From assembly GCA_016928075.1 (NCBI GenBank), contig JAFGLJ010000029.1:62001-126000 (forward strand): 64,000 bases of DNA, written 5' to 3'. The DNA comes from Bacteroidales bacterium. GTDB taxonomy: Bacteria > Bacteroidota > Bacteroidia > Bacteroidales > VadinHA17. The notes beneath the pieces were generated by a model that was not told the DNA's origin, did no database searches, and was given only the letters and a program-made list of their open reading frames with translations. Numbering within the stretch: the stretch's first letter is position 1; each line of letters starts with the position of its first letter. A program made the position numbers and the translations under genes. Shown piece by piece: positions 17,820-27,208 of the stretch.

Positions 17820-18917
17820 TTAAACATTGAACCTGATATGCAGTAAATCTCCGTCATGTACAATATAATTCTTACCTTCCACATAAAACTTGCCTGCTTC
17901 TTTGCATGCCTGTTCAGACCCAAGACTGACAAAATCATCATACTTTATTACTTCGGCCCTGATAAATCCTCTTTCCATATCAGAGTGTATAACTCCTGCT
18001 GCCTGTGGAGCTGTCATGCCTTTCTTGATTGTCCATGCCCTTATTTCTTTGGGCCCCAATGTAAAGAAGGTCTGCAGGTCAAGCATTTTATACGCACTCC
18101 TGACAAGCTTGTTTACCCCGGGCTCTGATAAGCCTGTATCATTGAGAAACTCTAACCTGTCGTCATTATTATCCAGTTCTGATATCTCTGCTTCAAGGGC
18201 ACCTGCAATAACAAGTATTTCAGCATTACTGCCCGAGAGATGCCTTTTCACTTTATCAACAAAATCATTACCGCTGACAGCTGATTTATCATCCACGTTA
18301 CATACATATATAACAGGTTTTATGGTTAACAGGAATAGGTCATCAATATATTTTCTTTCATCGGGCCTTATATCAAAATCACGCGCATTATTTAATCCTT
18401 CAATATGATTATACAGTTTTTCTAATACCTCGATACCTTTTCTTGCATCAACATCACCGGATTTAGCTATTTTCCCCAGCCTATCCATTTTTTTCTGTAC
18501 CGATTCAATATCTTTTACCTGTAATTCAAAATCAATATTCTCAAGATCACGCAGGGGGTCAATCGAGCCATCAATGTGAGGCAGGTTCTCATCTTCAAAG
18601 CACCTGAGAACATGGATAAGGGCATCTGTATTTCTTATATCACCGAGAAATTTATTGCCGACACCCTCACCCCTGCTGGATCCCCTGGCCAGGCCTGGTA
18701 TATCGACAAATTCCACACTTGTAGGTGTTACCTTCTCGGTTGGCTGCAACTTTGCAAGTTCTTCAAGCCTGTAATCCGGTACTTTTATCGAACCTATATT
18801 CGACCGTGTTGTGCTGAAGGCATAAGCATTCATTTCAACCTTGTTATCTGATACACAATTAAAGATCGTTGTCTTACCTACATTAGTTATACCTATAATA
18901 CCACATTGAAGTGACAT
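17820..18917 (-). CDS. ychF: Redox-regulated ribosome-binding ATPase YchF
   Basis: A 365-residue OBG-family P-loop NTPase that prefers ATP and binds ribosomes. The N-terminal G domain shows G-I-T-N-V-G-K-T-T (P-loop, residues 8-16), D-I-P-G-L at the G3 position and N-V-D-D in place of NKxD, as expected for the ATP-specific branch. A coiled-coil insert and a C-terminal TGS domain (from about 280) complete it. It is cotranscribed with the downstream M14 peptidase; no functional link is apparent. Confidence 0.96.
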   Translation of the reverse strand: MSLQCGIIGITNVGKTTIFNCVSDNKVEMNAYAFSTTRSNIGSIKVPDYRLEELAKLQPTEKVTPTSVEFVDIPGLARGSSRGEGVGNKFLGDIRNTDALIHVLRCFEDENLPHIDGSIDPLRDLENIDFELQVKDIESVQKKMDRLGKIAKSGDVDARKGIEVLEKLYNHIEGLNNARDFDIRPDERKYIDDLFLLTIKPVIYVCNVDDKSAVSGNDFVDKVKRHLSGSNAEILVIAGALEAEISELDNNDDRLEFLNDTGLSEPGVNKLVRSAYKMLDLQTFFTLGPKEIRAWTIKKGMTAPQAAGVIHSDMERGFIRAEVIKYDDFVSLGSEQACKEAGKFYVEGKNYIVHDGDLLHIRFNV

Positions 18918-19046
18918 GAATATTAAATATTAATATTTGAAAAAGTAAATTTATCAAAAAAGACATGTAAGACTTATATAATTATCTTTATACTTTCGTT
19001 TATTAGATAAATAAATTTGACTGATTCATTACACAGACAATACTTT

Positions 19047-20438
19047 ATGAACATAAAGTTGCATCAAATAATTCTTATTTTTTTTCTTATTGTAAGTAAC
19101 TTATTACCCTGTGCATTAACTGCACAGGAAGTCTATGATAATAATACCAGGACAAGGATACTGTTTATTCTGGATTGTTCCCAGAGTATGGCAGGAAGAT
19201 GGGAAGAAGACAAAAAAATAGACATCGCCCGCAGGTTTTTATCCAGGACAGTTGATAGCCTCAGCACTTTTGATAATGTTGAAATGGCCCTTCGCGTCTA
19301 TGGTCACCAGAGTGTTGTTCCGCCACAGGATTGCAATGATACCAGGCTGGAAGTGCCATTCGGTGCTGATAACGCTTACCGGATTAAAAGAAAGATGCTC
19401 AGCCTTTCACCAAAAGGAACCACTCCCATAGCAAATTCCCTTGCAGCATCAATAAATGACTTCAGTAAATGTGATGAGTGCAGAAATGTAATAATACTTA
19501 TAACAGATGGCATTGAAGCCTGTGACGGAGACCCGTGTGCAGTAGCTGTTGAATTGCAGAAACAGGGTATAATTCTGAAACCCTTCATTATTGGTATAGG
19601 CCTGGCACCTGAATACCAGGAAACATTCCGCTGCCTGGGTAATGTATATAATGCAAATACTGAAGAGCGTTTTGAAGAAGTGCTCGATATAGTAATCACC
19701 CATGCCGTTACCGAAACATCTCTGCAGGTTAACCTTATCGATGGCTTTGGCTTCCCCTCGGAGACGGATGTGCCAATGTCATTCTATAATCTGAAAACAG
19801 GAAAACTGAAGTATAATTTTGTTCATACAATGAATCAAAGGGGCATGCCTGATACCCTGAAGATAGACCCCCTTCTCGATTACCGGATCATAGTACACAC
19901 AACGCCCCCGGTATCACTCGACAATCTACAGCTTGCACCAGGGAAGCATAATATCGTGGCCATTGATGCTCCACAGGGAATCCTGAGAATAAACCAGGAA
20001 AGAGGGAACCAGTACAAAGACCTGAAATTTATAGTGCGGGAAAGGGGGAAAATACAAACTCTCTGCCGGCAGAAAGTGAATGATAATAAAAAGTATATAA
20101 CCGGTAAATATGATGTTGAAATTCCTACTATCCCTGTCACGGTAATAAATGATGTTGAAATAAAACCCGGTGAGCTGACTACTGTCACACTGCCGCAACC
20201 CGGTGTAATAACTGTTCTGGTTGATAATCCTGGTATATGTGAACTTTTCCTGGATAAAAATGGGGAACTGGAATGGATTTATACCCTTGATACGAGTGAG
20301 GAGTCAATTCCCCTCGTATTGCTGCCTGGCTCATATTGTCTTATTTACCGTGCAAGGTATGCGAAAGGGACACATTATACCATTGAAAAAAAGTTCAGGA
20401 TAGAATCCGGGAAATCATCCTCTTTGCGTATTTTCTGA
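19047..20438 (+). CDS. Exported von Willebrand factor A domain protein
   Basis: A 463-residue protein with a signal peptide (about 1-26) when started at the ATG at 19047; a TTG at 19017 would only add a polar stretch. The VWA domain at about 35-215 has a complete MIDAS: D-C-S-Q-S, the T of G-T-T-P and D of T-D-G-I-E, so it should bind a metal and a ligand. The C-terminal half (about 220-463) is beta-rich, perhaps Ig- or carboxypeptidase-regulatory-like domains. It precedes an ECF sigma gene by 55 nt. Confidence 0.8.
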   Translation: MNIKLHQIILIFFLIVSNLLPCALTAQEVYDNNTRTRILFILDCSQSMAGRWEEDKKIDIARRFLSRTVDSLSTFDNVEMALRVYGHQSVVPPQDCNDTRLEVPFGADNAYRIKRKMLSLSPKGTTPIANSLAASINDFSKCDECRNVIILITDGIEACDGDPCAVAVELQKQGIILKPFIIGIGLAPEYQETFRCLGNVYNANTEERFEEVLDIVITHAVTETSLQVNLIDGFGFPSETDVPMSFYNLKTGKLKYNFVHTMNQRGMPDTLKIDPLLDYRIIVHTTPPVSLDNLQLAPGKHNIVAIDAPQGILRINQERGNQYKDLKFIVRERGKIQTLCRQKVNDNKKYITGKYDVEIPTIPVTVINDVEIKPGELTTVTLPQPGVITVLVDNPGICELFLDKNGELEWIYTLDTSEESIPLVLLPGSYCLIYRARYAKGTHYTIEKKFRIESGKSSSLRIF

Positions 20439-20493
20439 CATCCTGATTAAACTTAAATGATAATCTCGATTCAAATAATAAAAAGCGTCTAAC

Positions 20494-21039
20494 TTGAGGA
20501 AAGATATTTCAGACGAATTTATACTGGAGGAATTTAAGAAAAGCAGGGATCAAGGTTTCAGACTCCTGTTTGATAAATACCATGAGAGGATTTACTTTCA
20601 TATCAGGCGAATTGTAATCCTCCACCATGATGCTGATGATGCTTTTCAGAATACTTTTATGAAAATATGGAATAATCTTAATAAGTTCAGAAAGGAAAGT
20701 TCTCTTTATACCTGGCTTTACCGCATTGCATCAAATGAAGCTATTGCCATGCTAAAGAAGAGAAAGAGTGATACGGGACTTTCTCTTGAGAGCCTGTCAG
20801 ACTTTTTCAAATCATCTGAAGAAGGAGACAAATGGTTTGACGGTGATGAAGCCGAAAGGAAACTGAGAGATGCAATTCTCAAATTACCTGATAAACAAAA
20901 ACTGGTTTTTAACCTGAAATATTATGAAGACATGAGATATGAAGACATGAGTAAGGTGCTCAATACTTCGGTGGGTGCGCTGAAAGCTTCATATCATCAT
21001 GCCGTAAGAAAAATTGAGGAGTATTTAACCAGCATTTAA
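20494..21039 (+). CDS. ECF-family RNA polymerase sigma factor (second)
   Basis: A 181-residue ECF sigma factor. Region 2 lies at about residues 22-88, with H-H-D-A-D-D-A-F-Q-N-T-F-M-K-I-W and the T-W-L-Y-R-I-A-S-N-E segment. Region 4 lies at about 128-178, with the HTH Y-E-D-M-S-K-V-L-N-T-S-V-G-A-L-K-A-S. TTG is the apparent start. It is followed by a membrane protein likely to be its anti-sigma factor and a small periplasmic protein, all codirectional. Confidence 0.9.
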   Translation: MRKDISDEFILEEFKKSRDQGFRLLFDKYHERIYFHIRRIVILHHDADDAFQNTFMKIWNNLNKFRKESSLYTWLYRIASNEAIAMLKKRKSDTGLSLESLSDFFKSSEEGDKWFDGDEAERKLRDAILKLPDKQKLVFNLKYYEDMRYEDMSKVLNTSVGALKASYHHAVRKIEEYLTSI

Positions 21040-21068
21040 ACCTTTAAGTTAAATTACTATCAAATATA

Positions 21069-21479
21069 ATGATGACGAACATTGGCAAAATAGGAAACAA
21101 GAATCCTTTCAGGGTACCGGAAAACTACTTCGATGAAGTCAGGAAGGAAATATATGAAAGGACAACAGCTACCGAAGCTGTGAAAGGCAAAAACAGGATT
21201 ATCAGACTGGTTAAACCAGCACTAATGCTTGCAGCGGCTATGATTGCCTTTGCAATTATTTCATATACGGGATTAAAACTTCTTTTCCCTGAATATGGCA
21301 AGCCGGTCGAGGATAATTATACTGAATTCTTATACCAGTTTGAGGAGGTCGAATTGATTAATATACTTACGGAACAGGAGACTGATGCTGAAATAAGATC
21401 AGCCGAGACCGACGAAATTATCGATTACCTTCTTGACCAGGATATAGAATATACCTCAATAATAGAATTTTTAAATTAG
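21069..21479 (+). CDS. Small single-pass membrane protein, putative anti-sigma factor
   Basis: A 136-residue protein with a charged N-terminal part of about 48 residues, containing N-P-F-R-V-P-E-N-Y-F-D, a short motif common at the start of Bacteroidota sigma-linked membrane proteins. One hydrophobic helix (about 50-72) and an acidic outer tail follow. No enzymatic motif. The anti-sigma role is inferred from position, 29 nt after the sigma gene, and from topology. A second ATG at 21072 is equally possible. Confidence 0.55.
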   Translation: MMTNIGKIGNKNPFRVPENYFDEVRKEIYERTTATEAVKGKNRIIRLVKPALMLAAAMIAFAIISYTGLKLLFPEYGKPVEDNYTEFLYQFEEVELINILTEQETDAEIRSAETDEIIDYLLDQDIEYTSIIEFLN

Positions 21480-21484
21480 AAGAT

Positions 21485-21937
21485 ATGAAAAAGTATTATT
21501 TACTGATATTTTTTATTCTTTGCACAGGCATGGTATTTGGCCAGGGCAACAGAAGAGAAGTATTTGATGCACAGAAAGTTGCATTTTTCACCCGGCATCT
21601 GGATCTCAGTGCTGCAGAAGCCAAGCTGTTCTGGCCCATATATGATGAATTCACTGAAAAAAGAGATGAAATAGTGCAAGAAAGGAATAGTATTAGCAGG
21701 GATGTAGGCCAGAACTTCAGGAATATGTCTGAGAAGGAGCTGGAAGAAGCAGGTGACAAACTGATAAGCCTAAACCTCAAAGAGGCTGAATTAAAGGCTG
21801 AATATCACGAAAAATTCAAGGAAGTACTTACTCCTTCAAAAGTTGTTAGACTTTACAATGCAGAAAATGGTTTTAAGAATTATCTCCTCAACCAGTTAAG
21901 AAGCAGGAGAGAGGATGCTGCCAAATTGAAAGAATAG
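21485..21937 (+). CDS. Small periplasmic helical protein linked to ECF sigma factor
   Basis: A 150-residue protein with a signal peptide (1-18, ending in V-F-G-Q). The mature part is helical and charged, with L-D-L-S-A-A-E-A-K-L-F-W-P-I-Y around 36-50. It resembles the Spy/CpxP-like 'sensor of ECF-type sigma factor' proteins of Bacteroidota. It begins 5 nt after the putative anti-sigma gene, so it belongs to that operon and may sense envelope stress; this is inference. Confidence 0.6.
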   Translation: MKKYYLLIFFILCTGMVFGQGNRREVFDAQKVAFFTRHLDLSAAEAKLFWPIYDEFTEKRDEIVQERNSISRDVGQNFRNMSEKELEEAGDKLISLNLKEAELKAEYHEKFKEVLTPSKVVRLYNAENGFKNYLLNQLRSRREDAAKLKE

Positions 21938-21953
21938 GATTACGTGTTAATCT

Positions 21954-23450
21954 TTAAAACTTAAAATCATAATTAAGAATAAACTCTACTGATTTCTCTA
22001 TATCGGTATACAGGACACGATCATTCTCCACAAAGGCTATTTCTTTCCTGAGTTCGGTCATTATATTTTCAATAAAATCAGATGACCTGAGTGGTCGCCT
22101 GAATTCAAGTGCCTGGCTGGCACTGAGTAATTCAATGGCAAGAATTTTTTCTAGGTTTTCCACCACCGCTAATAATTTTGTGGCTGCGTTGGCTCCCATA
22201 CTTACATGATCCTCCTGCTCATTTGATGATGGTATTGAATCGACAGATGCAGGTGTTGCCAGTTGTTTGTTCTGACTGACTATTGCAGCAGCTGTATACT
22301 GGGGAAGCATAAAGCCACTGTTAAGGCCGGGGTTTGCAATCAGGAATTCGGGCAGGTTTCTCTGCCCTGAAATAAGCCTGTATACCCTTCGTTCGGATAT
22401 GCTACCCAGATCGGCAAGAGCTATTGCCATATAGTCAAATACAAGGGCAAGAGGTTGACCATGGAAATTACCTCCTGATATTATCATTCCTTCATCAGGA
22501 AATACAATGGGATTGTCAGTAACAGAATTTATCTCTGTCATTATCCTTTCGCCGGCATGTTCCACTGCTTCATAAGTTGCTCCATGCACCTGAGGAATAC
22601 ACCTGAATGAATATGGATCCTGAACATGTTTTTTAGGCCGCTTTATTATTTCACTTCCTTCTAAAATCCTGCGGATAAAAGATGCCACATGCTGCTGGCC
22701 CCTGTGAGGCCTGACATTATGCAGGATTTCCATGAAGGGTTCATACCTGCCATCAAATGCTTCCAGTGATATTGCTGCAACAACATCAGCAACCCTGAGC
22801 AGATGCCTTGCTTTAAATAATGCATAAAAACCGTAGGCACTCATAAACTGTGTGCCATTTACCAATGCAAGACCTTCTTTGGACTGAAGCTCAATAACAG
22901 GCCATGACATCTTTGTATTTATCTCGGCCGAATTATATTTTTTACCCTTATACCTTATTTCTCCCATTCCAATTAAGGGCAAAACCAGGTGTGCAAGCGG
23001 AGCCAGATCGCCGGAAGCACCCAGTGAACCCTGCTCAAAAATTACCGGATAAACACCTGCATTATACATGTCTTTAAGCCTTTCCACTGTTTCAAGCTGT
23101 ACACCTGACTTGCCATAACTCAAGGCATGAATCTTAAAAAGTAACATCAGCTTAATAATATCTTCTCTTACTTCCCTGCCTGTTCCACAGGCATGGGACA
23201 TCACAAGGTTTTTCTGCAACTGCCTCAGCTGGTCCTTATTTATTATATGGTCATGCAGAGCACCAAAGCCGGTAGTAACACCATAAACAGGAACATCACT
23301 GTGAGCTATCATGTCATCGAGGTATTTCCTGCATGACTTTATGAGGTTTTCAGATTCAGCAGTAAGTTTAATGGTGTAATCATTATCAATCAGTTCACCT
23401 ATTACTTCCTCTTCAAGGGGTTGAGGATTGATTTCGAATATTTTAGCCAT
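21954..23450 (-). CDS. hutH: Histidine ammonia-lyase
   Basis: Converts histidine to urocanate and ammonia, the first step of histidine breakdown. The 498 residues match the family. The MIO cofactor triad Ala145-Ser146-Gly147 sits in G-S-L-G-A-S-G-D, and Y-G-V-T-T-G-F-G at 56-63 supplies the catalytic tyrosine. Other hut genes are not in the window. It starts 9 nt after hisS ends, so both are on one transcript. Other aromatic amino acid lyases share the MIO fold, but the H-A-C-G-T-G and overall match favour HutH. Confidence 0.88.
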   Translation of the reverse strand: MAKIFEINPQPLEEEVIGELIDNDYTIKLTAESENLIKSCRKYLDDMIAHSDVPVYGVTTGFGALHDHIINKDQLRQLQKNLVMSHACGTGREVREDIIKLMLLFKIHALSYGKSGVQLETVERLKDMYNAGVYPVIFEQGSLGASGDLAPLAHLVLPLIGMGEIRYKGKKYNSAEINTKMSWPVIELQSKEGLALVNGTQFMSAYGFYALFKARHLLRVADVVAAISLEAFDGRYEPFMEILHNVRPHRGQQHVASFIRRILEGSEIIKRPKKHVQDPYSFRCIPQVHGATYEAVEHAGERIMTEINSVTDNPIVFPDEGMIISGGNFHGQPLALVFDYMAIALADLGSISERRVYRLISGQRNLPEFLIANPGLNSGFMLPQYTAAAIVSQNKQLATPASVDSIPSSNEQEDHVSMGANAATKLLAVVENLEKILAIELLSASQALEFRRPLRSSDFIENIMTELRKEIAFVENDRVLYTDIEKSVEFILNYDFKF

Positions 23451-23459
23451 GATAAGAAT

Positions 23460-24830
23460 TTAATTTTTATTCCTGAGGAAATCAGGAAGCTCATCTTTAT
23501 TGATTATATGCTGTTGTCCAGATATCATATTTTTAACTGTTACCTTGTTATTGCTGATCTCGCTCTCCCCTGCTATGATGACCCAGGGGATACTCCTGGA
23601 ATTAGCATATGCCATTTGCTTTTTTATCTTCATGGCTGATGGGAATAACTCAGATGCTATCCCTGCCTTCCGGAGACTGTTCAGAAGAGGTATGGAATAC
23701 TTCTCCTCCTTATCCCCGAAATTTATAAATAGCACCTGGGTATCCTGTTCTGAATGTTGTGGAAACAGATCCAGATTAATCATAACATCATATATCCTGT
23801 CGGCACCGAATGAAATACCCACTCCGGACACACCGGCAAGGCCGAAGATTCCTGTAAGGTCATCATATCTTCCGCCTCCGCATATACTTCCTATTTCATA
23901 ATCAAGAGCTTTGGCCTCTATAATAGTCCCAGTATAATAATCCAGTCCGCGAGCAAGGGTAAGATCGAAAACACATTCTGAATCAAGATTATCACTTTCA
24001 ATATAATCAAAAAGAGTTCTCATTTCCTTGACACCGGCCATTCCTTCCTCTGAACCTGCAAGCATATCACCCAGTTTATTCAGTTTACTTTCAACCGACC
24101 CTCCCAGGAATAAAATAGGCTGCAGCCTTTCAATTGCCTCTGCAGACAACCCTTTTGCTGCCAGTTCACGGTTGACATTTTCAATACCTGTCTTATCCAG
24201 CTTATCAATGGCAACAGTAATGTCAGCTATTTTTCCCCCCTCCCCTATTTTTTCAGCAATACCATTCAGTAACCTCCTATTATTTAATACTATACGGTTA
24301 CGCACAGATAGCCTGGAAAATACGTCATCTATAATCTTGATAAGCTCATATTCATTAAAGAGAGAGTCATCCCCTATTACATCAACATCACACTGGTAAA
24401 ACTCCCTGTACCTTCCTTTTTGCGGCTTATCTGCCCTCCATACAGGCTGTATCTGGTATCTTTTAAAAGGGAAATTAATATCGTTACGATGTTGCACCAC
24501 GTAACGTGCAAAAGGAACAGTAAGATCATATCTTAATCCTTTTTCCGCGAGCAGGGATGAAAGCTCGGGTAGCCCTGCGTTTATAAAGTCTTCATCACTT
24601 ATTTTAGATCTGAAATCCCCTGAATTAAGTATCTTGAAAAGTAACCTGTCACCTTCTTCACCATATTTACCCATCAGGGTAGAGAGATTTTCTATTGCCG
24701 GAGTTTCAAGCGGCTGATATCCGTATAAACGAAAAACAGAGCGTATAGTATTAAAAATATAATTCCTCCTGTACATTTCAAGAGGTCCGAAATCTCTAGT
24801 TCCTTTAGGAAGACCGGGGCCTTTTGCCAT
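23460..24830 (-). CDS. hisS: Histidyl-tRNA synthetase
   Basis: A class II synthetase that charges tRNA-His. The 456 residues show the order of the family: P-K-G-T-R-D-F near the start, [12 protein letters not shown] (motif 2 approach), a [17 protein letters not shown] pattern, A-R-G-L-D-Y-Y-T-G (HisA) and G-G-G-R-Y-D-D-L (HisB), then an anticodon-binding C-terminal domain. It is placed immediately before hutH in one transcript. Confidence 0.96.
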   Translation of the reverse strand: MAKGPGLPKGTRDFGPLEMYRRNYIFNTIRSVFRLYGYQPLETPAIENLSTLMGKYGEEGDRLLFKILNSGDFRSKISDEDFINAGLPELSSLLAEKGLRYDLTVPFARYVVQHRNDINFPFKRYQIQPVWRADKPQKGRYREFYQCDVDVIGDDSLFNEYELIKIIDDVFSRLSVRNRIVLNNRRLLNGIAEKIGEGGKIADITVAIDKLDKTGIENVNRELAAKGLSAEAIERLQPILFLGGSVESKLNKLGDMLAGSEEGMAGVKEMRTLFDYIESDNLDSECVFDLTLARGLDYYTGTIIEAKALDYEIGSICGGGRYDDLTGIFGLAGVSGVGISFGADRIYDVMINLDLFPQHSEQDTQVLFINFGDKEEKYSIPLLNSLRKAGIASELFPSAMKIKKQMAYANSRSIPWVIIAGESEISNNKVTVKNMISGQQHIINKDELPDFLRNKN

Positions 24831-24876
24831 TAATGCATATAATTTGATTAAGGGGTAAAATTAAGAAAAAACAAGC

Positions 24877-24931
24877 TAATAATGGATTATTGGAATAATG
24901 GATTGATGGAATATTGGATTGATGGAATATT
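24877..24931. repeat. Degenerate tandem ATGGATTGATGGAATATTGG-type repeat
   Basis: About three imperfect copies of a unit built from ATGGAT, TGATGGAATA and TTGG follow each other upstream of hisS and run into the inverted-repeat element beginning at 24932. A related array, with TAATGGATTAATGGATT, lies at 30468-30495. Confidence 0.6.
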
Positions 24932-25049
24932 GGGGATGTTTCAAAAGTATCATTCTGAGCGTTAGCGAAGAATCCAATATCTGATTATCAATAACTTAGA
25001 TCCTTCACTTCGTTCAGGATGACAAAAAAAAGACTTTTGATACAACCCC
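24932..25049. repeat. 118-bp nested inverted-repeat element (MITE/REP-like)
   Basis: The outer arms 24932-24948 and 25033-25049 match in 15 of 17 positions as inverted copies (GGGGATGTTTCAAAAGT / rc GGGGTTGTATCAAAAGT). Inner arms 24950-24974 and 24999-25023 form a second imperfect 25-bp inverted repeat of the CATTCTGAGCG.../...CAGGATGAC type seen between genes in many Bacteroidota. There is no coding capacity. It may be a small non-autonomous mobile element or a transcript-end structure between hisS and the DUF4870 gene. Confidence 0.65.
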
Positions 25050-25097
25050 AGTATTCCAGTAAAAGACTTTTTTGATCCCTGTTCCCGGGCAATGGCA

Positions 25098-25454
25098 TCA
25101 TTGGATGAAAGGTATGCTTATGGGATAGTTATAGTCTTCTCCCTGTGCTGCCCTTATGCTGGCAATTACCACACATACGAGCTCAATAATTAAAAGTGCT
25201 GCAAGCAAAACAAAACCTATAATAATGAACATTAAGGGAATACAAACAATTGTATAGAGCAGCATCGATAATTGGAAATTAAGTGAAGCTTTCCCGTTCT
25301 TATCTACGAATATTGAATCATTCTTCTTGGCCGACCAGCAGATTAGAGGCCCTATTATGCCACCAAAAGGGATTATTAAGCTTGAGAAAGTGCTAAGGTG
25401 ACAAAACATAGCCCAGTTTCTTTCTGACTCTGACAATACTCTGATTTCTTTCAT
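25098..25454 (-). CDS. DUF4870 (Tic20-like) small membrane protein
   Basis: A 118-residue protein with a first hydrophobic segment (about 14-38, F-C-H-L-S-T-F-S-S-L-I-I-P-F-G-G) and a long one from about 60 to 95, the layout of DUF4870. A conserved F-V-D-K-N-G-K-A-S-L-N-F-Q segment joins them. Molecular function is unknown. Confidence 0.8.
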   Translation of the reverse strand: MKEIRVLSESERNWAMFCHLSTFSSLIIPFGGIIGPLICWSAKKNDSIFVDKNGKASLNFQLSMLLYTIVCIPLMFIIIGFVLLAALLIIELVCVVIASIRAAQGEDYNYPISIPFIQ

Positions 25455-25504
25455 ATCATTAGTTTTATTTTAAAGACGGTGAATAGAAGGTATTGTTGCA
25501 TTCT

Positions 25505-26353
25505 TCAGAACCTGCCAATACGTTTCAGATCATTAACCAGTAATCCGTTAGGATCCCGGTCCGATATCCTGTGTTCACCATAGAAATACATCCGTGCATC
25601 ATCTGTTCCCAGCAGCATTTTAAAGCATAACCCACCTTTTTCAGATCTAACCGGTCCCACTTTGTGAATTATCAGAGTATTCGCAGCCCTGTTTTCTATA
25701 GCCTGATCAACCTCCTCATCACTTACAACTTTCAGGTTATCAGGATAATATTTATTAATTGCCTCCTGGGTCCTGAGCTCCGGAACCAGATCCATCTCAG
25801 AAACCAGGATAGTCTTATTCTGGGCTTCCGGTACAAACCTGTTATAATATTTCAGATATTTTTTCCCTGTAAGTGAAGGATCTTCCTTTATATGTTCAAC
25901 ATGAGCCTGCATAAACCTTAATACCATGCCAAGTTTATGTGAGTATTCCATATCATCAGCTCCCTGGATTGAGAGAGGAATAGCGCAAAACTCGGGCATC
26001 TCTTCTATTCTGCCAACATCCTTGCCCAGTAACAGGTTGATGAAATTGAAAAATGATCCTGACTTATCCCTGTCAAACCTTGTGGCTGTAAGAACAATAA
26101 AGGAATATCCCGGATCATTTCTCATCTCTTCAAAGCGTGCTTCACTTATAAAGTCGTAATCAGTGATCTCCCAGTATTTGGCAACAGCCTCTTTAATGAA
26201 TACATTATATGCTGAAAACATGTCATCCTCAAGCACAACAAGTGTTTTCGTGGTGTAAAACCTGTCTACCTCTTCCGGCTCAGGGAAAGGTGCCTGCGAA
26301 TACACTACAGTTCCGAAAAATATAAACGTAAAAAGGATTATCAGCCGGTTCAT
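25505..26353 (-). CDS. Exported protein of unknown function
   Basis: A 282-residue protein. The ATG at 26353 is preferred because it starts the signal peptide (ending in V-V-Y-S-Q, about residue 20); the longer frame from 26392 overlaps the upstream gene. The mature part looks like mixed alpha/beta; I do not recognise a domain. It starts 7 nt after the tyrosine-rich exported protein gene ends, so the two form a pair, possibly acting together in the envelope. Confidence 0.6.
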   Translation of the reverse strand: MNRLIILFTFIFFGTVVYSQAPFPEPEEVDRFYTTKTLVVLEDDMFSAYNVFIKEAVAKYWEITDYDFISEARFEEMRNDPGYSFIVLTATRFDRDKSGSFFNFINLLLGKDVGRIEEMPEFCAIPLSIQGADDMEYSHKLGMVLRFMQAHVEHIKEDPSLTGKKYLKYYNRFVPEAQNKTILVSEMDLVPELRTQEAINKYYPDNLKVVSDEEVDQAIENRAANTLIIHKVGPVRSEKGGLCFKMLLGTDDARMYFYGEHRISDRDPNGLLVNDLKRIGRF

Positions 26354-26360
26354 TATTATA

Positions 26361-27080
26361 TTATTTAGGTAAATATAAAGGATGTTTCTCATTATATTTT
26401 CTCAGGTAAAAGAACATCATCTGCTTTTTCTTCTTACGACTCAGCTGCATGAACTCGTCATATAATTCAGGGTCTTTCATAAGAAGCAACTCGACGTTTT
26501 TCAGGTCATATTCAATGAGTTTACCTGTTTCAAATTCAATCATGTATTGTACAAGCTCATTTCTTGATACGGTAGTTGGTCTGTAAGGCATATAATATGG
26601 ACTGTAATACGGACTGTAATAATTATAGGAGTACGGGTAATAGTAGGGGTCATAATAATTATAAGGCGAACCGTAATACCTCCTGTCATAAGTCTTTATA
26701 TCTGCGACGAAATGGCAAATATTCCCCACATATGTTATCCTGTTGAAAACTCCCTGTACCTGCACATATAAAATCCCATTACGCGAATAGCCCCAGATAT
26801 CCTCCTTGCTTATTTCCTGCCTAATTCCCATTGCATCATAGAAATATATATTATCATTTTCAAAGACCTGATTAAAGAAATCCCTTGCATTGTAATCTGC
26901 TGAGGTTAATATTTTTGCCTTTGATATGGGATTATTGGCTTTGACCTGTTCAAAGGTCAGAAAGATACCATCATTAAACCTGAAGTCGGGTGTGAATGCA
27001 ACCATTTCTCTATCTGCATCCTGGCCCGCAAGGTTAATAGTTAAAAATGTAATTATTGATATTATTATTCCTCTCCTCAT
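26361..27080 (-). CDS. Exported protein with tyrosine/proline-rich segment, unknown function
   Basis: A 239-residue protein from the ATG at 27080, where a signal peptide (M-R-R-G-I-I-I..., ending about residue 19) begins; an ATG at 27113 would put 11 polar residues before it. Around residues 140-180 a low-complexity stretch of Tyr, Pro, Ser and Asn occurs (repeated Y-Y-x-P-Y). The C-terminus is rich in Lys (R-K-K-K-K-Q-M). No known domain was recognised. Confidence 0.6.
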   Translation of the reverse strand: MRRGIIISIITFLTINLAGQDADREMVAFTPDFRFNDGIFLTFEQVKANNPISKAKILTSADYNARDFFNQVFENDNIYFYDAMGIRQEISKEDIWGYSRNGILYVQVQGVFNRITYVGNICHFVADIKTYDRRYYGSPYNYYDPYYYPYSYNYYSPYYSPYYMPYRPTTVSRNELVQYMIEFETGKLIEYDLKNVELLLMKDPELYDEFMQLSRKKKKQMMFFYLRKYNEKHPLYLPK

Positions 27081-27130
27081 GACCGTAAGTTTTTTATCAA
27101 TGAAACCCTTCAAATTTCATACCGTATAAA

Positions 27131-27138
27131 CAAAAATA
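27131..27138 (-). promoter_or_regulatory. Candidate -7 element for the two exported-protein genes
   Basis: TATTTTTG on the minus strand fits TAnnTTTG exactly, 50 nt before the start at 27080. I see no convincing TTG element 19-21 nt upstream. Confidence 0.4.
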
Positions 27139-27208
27139 AGGTTTTAAAAGAAAGGTAAAAAAGAATTTTCATATCTTTACGCCTGTCACAATAATTCCGC
27201 TCTGCAAT

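Noticed and set aside
21938..21952. Terminator between the ECF cassette and hutH
   Set aside because: GATTA/TAATC gives only a 5-bp AT-rich stem; too weak to call.
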